Shown here in pieces: positions 56,661-64,000 of a stretch of 64,000 nucleotides of DNA. Position numbers and translations under genes: made by a program. The stretch comes from Anastrepha obliqua (lineage: Eukaryota; Arthropoda; Insecta; Diptera; Tephritidae). The first letter of the stretch is position 1, and each line of letters opens with the position of its first letter. A model generated the notes under the pieces. It ran no database searches and was not told the origin of the DNA. It was given only the letters and a program-made list of their open reading frames with translations. The stretch spans positions 33,813,792 to 33,877,791 of the forward strand of contig NC_072892.1 in the NCBI RefSeq assembly GCF_027943255.1. Reading direction: 5' to 3'.

Positions 56661-59190
56661 TAAACGATTTGTTTTAATTTAATTAAATTTGCTTCCATTA
56701 CGAATTTGATTCTACATTTTTCCCATCCACATCCATCCGCACACTTTCGTGTAACTCGAAAATAAAACCACAAAAAAAGAAGAGATTAGCTGCGCTAAAA
56801 TTCTATTGCCGTTCAAATGGCGCACCAAAACGCGAACCCATCGTTCAGTTCGTGATACGCTGTCATGTTGCATGCAACAACCAACATTTGCATTTTCCTA
56901 TTACGTGGATAAATTGACTGGCTGCAACGCTCGCCGTTTTGGGGTTTTACCTCATTTACTCGTCCGCTTGTTCGCGTATATCGCATTTGTTGTCACCAAC
57001 TCCTTCCGCAATCCGCTTAAACGTTCTTTTTTCCATTCCGTTACTGTTTTGTTTTTCTTTTTCTTTGCAAGTTTTCCTGTCTTTATCGTTTTAACACATT
57101 TTATTTTGCACTCATCCATACTTTCATACACATTCACCTTGTGCTTTGTTGCCATTCCAGTGTTGTTGTTGGCTTTAGACAAAATTGTTGAGTTGCTTGG
57201 CCTGTCGGTTAAGTGAATGACTGACCACTGTTGACTTGGCGACAGATGGTTTGGTGCTGAGCGCTTAGCTGTTCGCTTTGGCTACAGCAACACTGAAATG
57301 CCTATTAAAATTCCAGCAGACGTCTATTCTACGAATATAGGAAAATAATTTCACCTTGCCTACCCCACTCATCAGTACCAACCAGTCCAGTTCAGTCCGT
57401 GAGTTTCGTGTTCTCGCGCATGCGCATAATGCATTTGAAACCTTTGTGTGTTTACTGCTTGTTTTTGTTTTGTTTTTGTTTGCTGAATTGTTCAATTCTT
57501 ACAATTTCACTGTTGCAACAACTCAACTTTGGCGATTAAAATTTTATTGTCCCACGACGCGATTACATAGCTGAAGTCAATGCGCCACCGTTTGTGTGTT
57601 TGTCTATTGTCTATGTGGCTAACCTTCCGTCAGCTTGCTCGACCACTACTTACCTGCGAAGTCGCTTATCTTTAAGCGAATTTGCGCTTCTGCTTTTGTT
57701 TTTATTCGAAAACTAATTTTTATCTTTATGGTTGCAAAACTGTGTTGCTATAAATGTAAAGTAATTTTTCAGCTTTTATTCTAGTCCACAAAGATTTTAT
57801 GTTGCTAGTGAATAGTAACAAATTCTTGGCGTATTGTACGCAAGTATGATATTATGTTGATATGCTCCTAACAGGCTCTCTACTTCCATTGCCTTCGACT
57901 ATAAACTGAATCCATAGCAAAAAATGCTAAAAGAGCTAACGAAAAGCCAATAATGGCGTGCTAAGTATCCACGACATGACGTATACTTCAATTATCCTTT
58001 TATGACTCTTCTTCCATTGATATCTTTTTGGATAGGAGGATGGATATGTTTGCTTAGAATCATCCAATACATCGTCGGTTTCGAGTTGGGGTATGGAGCA
58101 TCGAGCTAAGGACAGGTGTTTTCTTGAAGCCGTTGAGTGTAGAAGATCATTCCACCTGCTTGATTTTCCGAGTAATTTTCAGGTAGAAGTATCTTCTGTT
58201 GCCTCCAACTTATTTTCAAGGCCATCATTTTGCTAGCGCCTGAAATAATTCGGCCGCTATTTATACTCTGGCTATACGATTGAATTTAAACCAATGTAAC
58301 GCTTTACTCAGCAGCATCTGGTAATTGAGACACCTCACGAAACGAGGCTATCGATAAGTTAGCCAGCAAAATTGCTCTCTTCCGATATTCATTATAAAAA
58401 AGGACATTTACTTCTATCATCTTTCTTGCTTCATATTTATGACTCCGGCAGCAAAACAACCTAACTCACTTGAACTGAGGCATTTTTTTTATTAGTCCCA
58501 GGCAGTCTGGATATTGCAAAATGCTGTTGGAGCCCTCGATAGAAACTCAGGCTAGAATCATTTGAGCATCTTCCGGTAGCCACCCCGCTTTTTAAATGAG
58601 GAAACATTTGAATACAAGTCAGTGCGGTAAATCTGTGAATGTAGACTTCACGATACATACTCAATTCACCTGCGTGGATTGGCTCGAATGCAGTCCTTCC
58701 AGGTCTATTGCTGTTAAATCCTCTCTTTTTCGGTTGCAAGCTCTCTCAATCATTATCTCTTAATATTTTTAACCACTTTTTCACTACAGATGGGGGTTAT
58801 TGCACACATCACATACGACGGGCACACAATGAATCAATGGTTCAGTGGGGGAAGGACTTGGGCACTGGATTAAGAGGACTAAAAATAACAACTCGTATGG
58901 ATAGACAATGTGAAATTATTCTTCAAATTTGATCTTCATTTGTTATTGCAGATGTGTTAGCTTCTAAGGGTCTGCATGTATACGCACATCTATGTACAAA
59001 ATAATAGTAGCGCGACGAATTACCAAGCTTTAACTATCTGTTTAAATACATTTTTTTAATGTTTTGGTAAAAGTATAGTACATTTTACAACAAAAACCAT
59101 ATAGTTAATGGTAAAAGCTCCAAATTTAGTATAAAATTTAATAAACTAAAAAAAAAATCAAATTGCCATCAAAATTTTCCACCCCTGAAA
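56661..59190. other. No recognised gene
   Basis: Relatively balanced, unique sequence at 56780-57700. A 136-codon + frame at 56806-57216 lacks any motif I know and contains a poly-Phe stretch. Unique sequence continues to 59190. Confidence 0.4.
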
Positions 59191-59202
59191 CAAAGAGAAA
59201 AC

Positions 59203-59408
59203 TTCTGGGTAAACAGATTTATAGGCCATTCAATTTTAGTGTAATAAAACGCAATTCAAGTGGCTCAAAATTCTCATTGATTTTTGACAATTTCAAACAA
59301 TTCAGCAAAAAAGAAAAAAATTTTCAAAAATCAATGAGCATTTTTAACTACTTGAAACTTCCACTTTGTTATACTAATATTGAATGGGCTATAAAACTCC
59401 ATACCCAG
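59203..59408. repeat. Foldback (long inverted repeat) element, about 205 bp
   Basis: The arm at 59203-59302 pairs with 59321-59408 read inverted: TTCTGGGTA, TTATAG(G/C)CCATTCAAT, TAGT(G/A)TAA(T/C)AAA and GCTCATTGATTTTTG-like parts recur in the same order with about 80% identity, around a short A-rich centre. Related single arms lie at 24755-24830 and 26547-26620. No target duplication is obvious. Confidence 0.8.
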
Positions 59409-60877
59409 AATTTTTCTAAGAATTCTGAAGAAAAAGTTGGACATTTTTCTTGTATTTTTTTTTTTTGGACTTTGTTCCAGTTTTGTGATTTTTGTAGAAG
59501 GTTTCGAGATGTGAGTGACATGGGTTTTGTTATAGAATGTATTAAAAAAATAAAATTATAAAAACATAAAAAAATGTAATACAAAAATATATTATATATA
59601 TTTTTGAAATATGGTAATTATTTTGCACACAAATGTATGTGTGAGTTCAAGTGCTTGCGCAATATCTATGCTGAACTTTTCAAAATGTTTTCAATGCTTT
59701 CAGTCATTTTATGCCATAAATTGCAAACGGCTGAACTGTGAACCCCAACAAAAAAATAAAAAAAAAAAAAACAAAGAAAAAACCCTAGTATTCAGTATTG
59801 AAATGCATGCAACAGATTTGAGAGCGAAAGTATGGTTTTGATAGAGTGTTTGCGTATGTCTATTTGCATGTTTTGTTGTTGTTGCGCCTGCATGTATGAA
59901 TTAAATGACTTTATCAATGAATGTTGTTGAGTGACTGCGACTGCTGCATGCAAAAACTAGGTGCGTCCGGCAGGGAAATAATGCATTAACTGGATTAGAT
60001 GTTTTAGTTGTTGGTGCTGTTGATGATGATTGCGTACACAGGCCGGAAAGCCGGAAGTGTAAAGGGTTTAAAAGTATTTGGATTTTTCGTTTTAAAACTA
60101 TGTTGCAAAGTTCACATTTGTTGTTGCAGTTGATTGACGACCACAACTGAGACAGGCCACAAAATAAAATATGTCAAATGATTTTGCAAAATGTTTGAGA
60201 TCAGTTTTTGTAATCAAATCAGAATATATGCATGAAATATGTACAGATGTGTGGGCATATGAGTGTGAGAACGATGAGCGATTTAAAGGCAACGAAGTGT
60301 GGGGTAACTCACATAAACCGTTTTATGTTCTCAGTTGAGGAAATTAAGAGCTAAAATGACAAAAAGTGTATTCTTCGATGAGTAGCTGCAGTTTCGTTTC
60401 GAAATACGTCTCTTTTTATAAAATATATGTATGTATGCATGCTAGAGACACATCGCTCAGTGATATTTTGCTGGCAAACATCAATTTTTCGACTATTGAA
60501 TTTCAAAAATCGAATGATGCAGTTTGGAGGGGAAATCCTGACCAAGTAAAACTCTCTTTATTTCTCCCAAAAGTGATACTTCGATTAGCAAAATTTTAGT
60601 AGCAAATCTTAGTAAAAGATTGTAAGCATTTCAATGGCGTAACTTAGTTCTTTACTAAAACTTTGATGATGTTTTTGTCGAAATATAGACTTTTCTTAAC
60701 AAATTGAACAACTAATTTTTTTGCTTACGTGAGTGGTTCAAAAGATATGCGCGAAAAAATTCAGAAAATTTTCAATTAATTGGTTCGGTCTTCTTACTAC
60801 AAATAAATAAAAGCAGAGTCTACACGAATAAATTCATCGTCTATTCCCAATCGTTGAACAAACCTTAGTAACCTTAG
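59409..60877. other. No recognised gene
   Basis: Unique sequence without family match. Confidence 0.4.
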
Positions 60878-61315
60878 AAGAAGAAAGAACAAAAAAAACC
60901 AAGAGAACAAGAAAAAAGAACAGAAAAACCAAAAGAACAAGAAAAAAGAACAGAAAAAAACAAAAAAAAAAGGAAAAAAGAAGAAATAATAAAAAAAAGA
61001 CAAAAAGGGAAAAAAATAAAAAAGGCAAAAGAAGAAAGAAGAACGGAAAAAGGAAATGAAGAAAAAAAAAGAAAAAGAAGAAAAAAGGAGATAATGAAGA
61101 ATAGCAAAAAAAGAAAAAAAGTAAAAAGGAAAAAAGGGAAAAAGAAAAAAAAGTAGAAAGAAAAAAACGTAGAAAGAAAAAAAAAGTAAAAAGCAAAAAA
61201 AAAAAAAAAAAAAGTAGGAAAAAGGAAAAAAGGGAAAAAGTAAAGAAAGAAACAAGAGAAAAGAAAATGAAGAACAAAAAAAAAGTGATAAAAGAATAGA
61301 AAAGAAAAAAAAAAC
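60878..61315 (+). repeat. Purine-rich tract of about 440 bp
   Basis: The + strand is almost entirely A and G with a few C and T (AGAAAAAAGAACAGAAAAA, GAAAAAAGGAAAAAG units). All three minus frames give Phe/Ser-rich artefact proteins. Confidence 0.9.
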
Positions 61316-61882
61316 ATGGATGCATTTGGGTTTTCCCTCTGCTGCCACATCAACTACTTTCAACGCGGAAGTCTATCCTTGATTTATACTTTGTCTGGTT
61401 GAGTTCAACAAGGCACGCCCAGTCGTTTCTTCTTCATAATGAGTTGCCACCTCTCCTTGATTTTTCTAATCTTCCTGAAGGCTTCTTTTCCTATATGACC
61501 ACCAGCAGCGAGGCCGTGACTTGCATTCATCCACTTGATCGGAATTCACTGCACTATATTTTGATGTAAAGCTCATAGCTCAGAGTTCCATTGTTTTTCA
61601 AAACATTCATAATTGCTCCCAAATGGCAAAATAAAAAAATAACAAAGAAAACATAACACAAATAAAAAAAAAATAAAAAACCAAGCAGATTCAAAATCCA
61701 AATTCAGTTGTCAATTATTTTCAGTTAATTAAAGAAATCTAGAAAATCAGCAGAATTTTGGAACAAATAATAATAATTACTTGTGCTCAATCCAATCTTC
61801 ATCTAAATCACATTTTGTACAATTACAATAATTTCGCCTACTTGAATAAAACTAATTTCCTTTTTTCTTCTACTCATTGCAG
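61316..61882 (+). other. pum: Intron sequence before the first pum exon
   Basis: No gene of its own. A polypyrimidine stretch (TTTCCTTTTTTCTTCTACTC) and TTGCAG at 61877-61882 form a good acceptor for the exon at 61883. Confidence 0.7.
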
Positions 61883-62118
61883 ATCACCACATCCACTGCC
61901 AAAAAGCTATGGGAGAAATCCGATGGCAAAGGTACCACTTCGGGTGGCGTAACCGGTGGTCCGCTAAATCCGCTGCATATACCCGGTGTCGGCGATCATC
62001 CAGTTTGGAAAGACTCGACATGGTCTACACAAGGAGAAAATATTCTGGCACCACCGCGTCCGCGCACCTTTCCACAAACACCAGATTCAAATACGAGCAC
62101 CAATGCGGGCATATTGAG
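61883..62118 (+). CDS. pum: Pumilio, internal coding exon (N-terminal region)
   Basis: The exon has 236 bp: 78 codons in phase 0 plus two bases (AG) of a split codon. It follows TTGCAG and ends before GTGAGT. The product starts ITTSTAKKLWEKSDGKG and goes on with GGPLNPLHIPGVGDHPVWKD, WSTQGENILAPP and ends NAGIL, which I recognise as the N-terminal region of fly Pumilio. Pumilio binds hunchback and other mRNAs with its C-terminal Puf repeats and represses their translation with Nanos and Brat; this exon lies in the long N-terminal part that carries repressor activity. The preceding exons are outside the window. Confidence 0.95.
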
Positions 62119-62745
62119 GTGAGTGCAGGCTTTGAAAAAAAAAATGCCTATTTGCTTCAGAGGAGGTAGTTCAAGCATACCATATATACTTATATATACG
62201 GAAACTATGCTAAACGTTTATGATTTTAAGTTCTGATGGCTGACTACCGCGCAGCGACACTTTGTCCTGTTTTAATTATTTTAAGTTTTTTACGTTTAAA
62301 CTATGAAATGCGTCACAGTCTCGGTTTTCATCATTTTGAAATTCGGTATATGATAAAAGGCAGCATTAGTTAGTTTTGTTCCAAAAAAGCATTGAATGAT
62401 TTTCCTGGAAGGCAGTGCACCATCTCGCCGAGTTAAGTGTGGCAAGGAAATGGTAGAGGCGCTTAGCTGGGAAGCAGTGACCTACCCATTTTTTTATTTT
62501 AGCAGACTTAGTTCCTTCTAATTGCCATAGGTTTTCATCAATGTAGACTGGCGCTTTGTTTCTTATGAAAAAATAACAAAAGGGACGCGATAATTGGTTT
62601 GGTTTGATTCAAAAGGTGAACATTTTTTTTTTAATTTTTTGCATTTCTGGTCTCATAGGTATACATCTGGTAGGCAATGCGCTGCTTGCGAATTACACAA
62701 AGTCATTTTTACTATTTCTGAATATAATTCTTTACTCTTTTACAG
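62119..62745 (+). other. pum: pum intron, 627 bp
   Basis: Starts GTGAGT and ends TTTTACAG. It joins a phase-2 end to a phase-2 start, making a serine codon (AG then C). No gene inside. Confidence 0.92.
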
Positions 62746-62881
62746 CCCTCGTGATGCCACCAGCGGTTTGGGTGTAAAAATGGTCGAATATGTTTTGGGT
62801 GGCTCACCAACTAACAAGGAGAGTCCACTCTCCAGCCTGGAGCCGCGTTTGCGAAGTCTGAAATTTGATGACAATGACAAG
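62746..62881 (+). CDS. pum: Pumilio, next internal coding exon
   Basis: The exon has 136 bp: one base completing the split serine, then 45 codons, ending with AAG before GTAAAT. The product reads PRDATSGLGVKMVEYVLGG, SPTNKESPLSSLEPRLRSLK and FDDNDK. The GSPTNK and LKFDDNDK blocks are strongly conserved in fly Pumilio N-terminal regions, and the order matches the preceding exon. The exon ends in phase 0. The following exon (expected to start with a Ser/Lys/Asp-rich segment) is not found before 64000. Confidence 0.95.
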
Positions 62882-64000
62882 GTAAATATTTTTGCAAAAT
62901 ACTTGAAAATATAAAAATAAGCAAAGTTTCGTTTCTGCACACACAATTTCTTTCATTTTGAGATTCTCTGGATGCATACAATATTTTCGTGCCTGAGGCA
63001 CTGTGTGCTTGATGCAGCGTGCAGTTGCACGCATAAATATTCTATATAACATCGATGTCTTAACTGTATTTACTCTACTGCTGCATTTTTGTTCCTCTTC
63101 ATCTTTTTCGCATTACTTAAACGTTCATTTTTTTTTTACGAGGTTTGCTATTAATTTTTCTGGCCTCACAATGGAAAAATTAATGTTGGTGATTGCTTTT
63201 CAAAATATTCTCCATGATGATTAATACAGTTTTACATTCATTTGAACTACTTTTCGGAGCACTTTGTCCAATCGCGTTTCCAGGGCGATTTTTAGCCTTT
63301 TTTACTACTGAAATCTTATTGATGCTCGTCGGCTATTTCAATACCCAAGCATGCCTCAATCTCACGGTATGTGGCGTAATGCTCGTGATCAATCCTTTCA
63401 CGCACAGTTTCTATATTTTCCGGTCCAACTGGTTTTGGCCGATTTTCCCGGAGTTTGAGGGTGAGCAAACAGCGACCACGAGAAAAATCTATATTCCAGT
63501 TTGTTACGGTACTACGGTGCTTGCTCGCATTATACTGATTCTGGTTCCTCAATGCATTCTTGTTTTGTTAATCTACGTCAAAAATTATAAAAAATTATCA
63601 TACGAAAATTTTAAAACCCTCGAGATAAATTTCCAAAGGCACTCTCGATGCTGAACACTAATATGGCTTACACATCAAAACGTTGCGAGTGAATTTATAG
63701 TAAAATATGTTAAACTTTCCAATGGAAATGCCAGTTGGCGCCTGGCGCACTTCTAGTCTGAAGGCCAGAAATATTCATAGCAACCCTCGTATACAATAGT
63801 GGACATTTAAATCTGTGTGCTTGTGTAGCCATCAATTTCAGTTAAGCTTTGACGTAATCTGCCAGGCTTAACATTTTTTTTGTGCCACTTAGTTCATATG
63901 CCTTTATTTTGTTATTATTTCGGTGTGCGATTGGTGAGTCATGAAAAAATGGAAAAACCTCGAACGACGAAAAAAATGAGCGACTGTGATAAAACCACAT
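62882..64000 (+). other. pum: pum intron, continues past the right edge
   Basis: Starts GTAAAT at the donor. It holds a mariner fragment on the opposite strand; otherwise no gene is seen. Confidence 0.75.
63225..63640 (-). pseudogene. Mariner transposase N-terminal fragment
   Basis: The minus-strand frame 63552-63316 ends with ENRPKPVGPENIETVRERID and TYREIEACLGI, the helix-turn-helix region of the same mariner type as the degenerate copy at 48200-49412. A frame change and stop follow, and no catalytic residues are present. A 153-codon frame on the + strand here (63193-63654) is the antisense shadow of this fragment. Confidence 0.75.

Larger units (their letters stand above)
1..61882 (+). 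other. pum: Probable long intron or 5' region of pum
   Basis: No exon that I recognise as host protein-coding precedes the pum exon at 61883, and that exon starts at a splice acceptor in the middle of the protein. The upstream coding part of Pumilio (a long low-complexity Gln/Ala/Gly-rich region) is not seen here, so the sequence from the left edge to 61882 is most simply intron. It is known that fly pum is a very large gene with introns of tens of kilobases and several promoters. That it is one single intron is inference: alternative first exons of pum, nested non-coding genes or an unrecognised exon cannot be excluded. Confidence 0.5.

Noticed and set aside
56806..57216. 136-codon + frame in a more balanced region
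   Set aside because: No recognisable domain, poly-Phe stretch in the middle, and no convincing splice sites. Left as possible but unsupported.
63193..63654. 153-codon + frame with hydrophobic segments downstream of the pum exon
   Set aside because: It is the antisense of a mariner transposase fragment readable on the minus strand.
1..64000. tRNA or rRNA genes
   Set aside because: None recognised by eye; a covariance-model scan would be needed for tRNA and small RNAs and could not be run.

Overview
The window is AT-rich fly DNA with exon/intron structure and many transposons. Two exons near the right end encode part of the N-terminal region of Pumilio (pum), the Puf-family RNA-binding translational repressor. 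They lie on the + strand at 61883-62118 and 62746-62881, with clean GT/AG junctions and a split serine codon that joins in frame. The transposon fauna (copia, Mos1-like mariners, jockey-type LINE ends with CAA tails, short dispersed repeats) fits a higher fly. From memory several of the repeats resemble tephritid fruit-fly repeats, but the species cannot be fixed from the sequence alone. No other host gene is recognised. The simplest reading is that positions 1-61882 are a very long pum intron, possibly holding alternative promoters or first exons.

Left part (1-22 kb). A recent copia-type LTR retrotransposon lies at 2193-6680 on the minus strand. It has identical 227-bp LTRs, a GTACA target duplication and a copia-style primer site. 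Next come a satellite of about 19 copies of a 19-bp unit (7994-8380), a Helitron-like 5' part with a 375-bp higher-order repeat (8693-10079), and a 488-bp TTATG array. An internally deleted mariner sits at 11104-11737. A second Helitron (16274-18842) carries a structurally intact Mos1-like mariner inserted two bases inside its 5' terminus.

Middle part (22-50 kb). This is mostly AT-rich low-complexity sequence with decayed elements: a BEL/Pao integrase tail, a duplicated 377-bp segment, jockey-type and other non-LTR fragments, and a D37D-type transposase N-terminus. Two well-bounded small elements stand out. One is a 668-bp element with perfect inverted repeats of about 94 bp and a remnant that looks like a MULE transposase C-terminus (44794-45461). 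The other is a 332-bp minimal Helitron (45706-46037). A degenerate mariner covers about 48.2-49.4 kb.

Right part (50-64 kb). It holds short dispersed repeats, a jockey-type LINE 3' end, a decayed Mos1-like mariner inserted in a GARTAT repeat, a foldback element, a polypurine tract, the two pum exons, and one more mariner fragment in the intron after the second exon. The annotation is therefore one host gene fragment set in a long intron built by successive and nested insertions.
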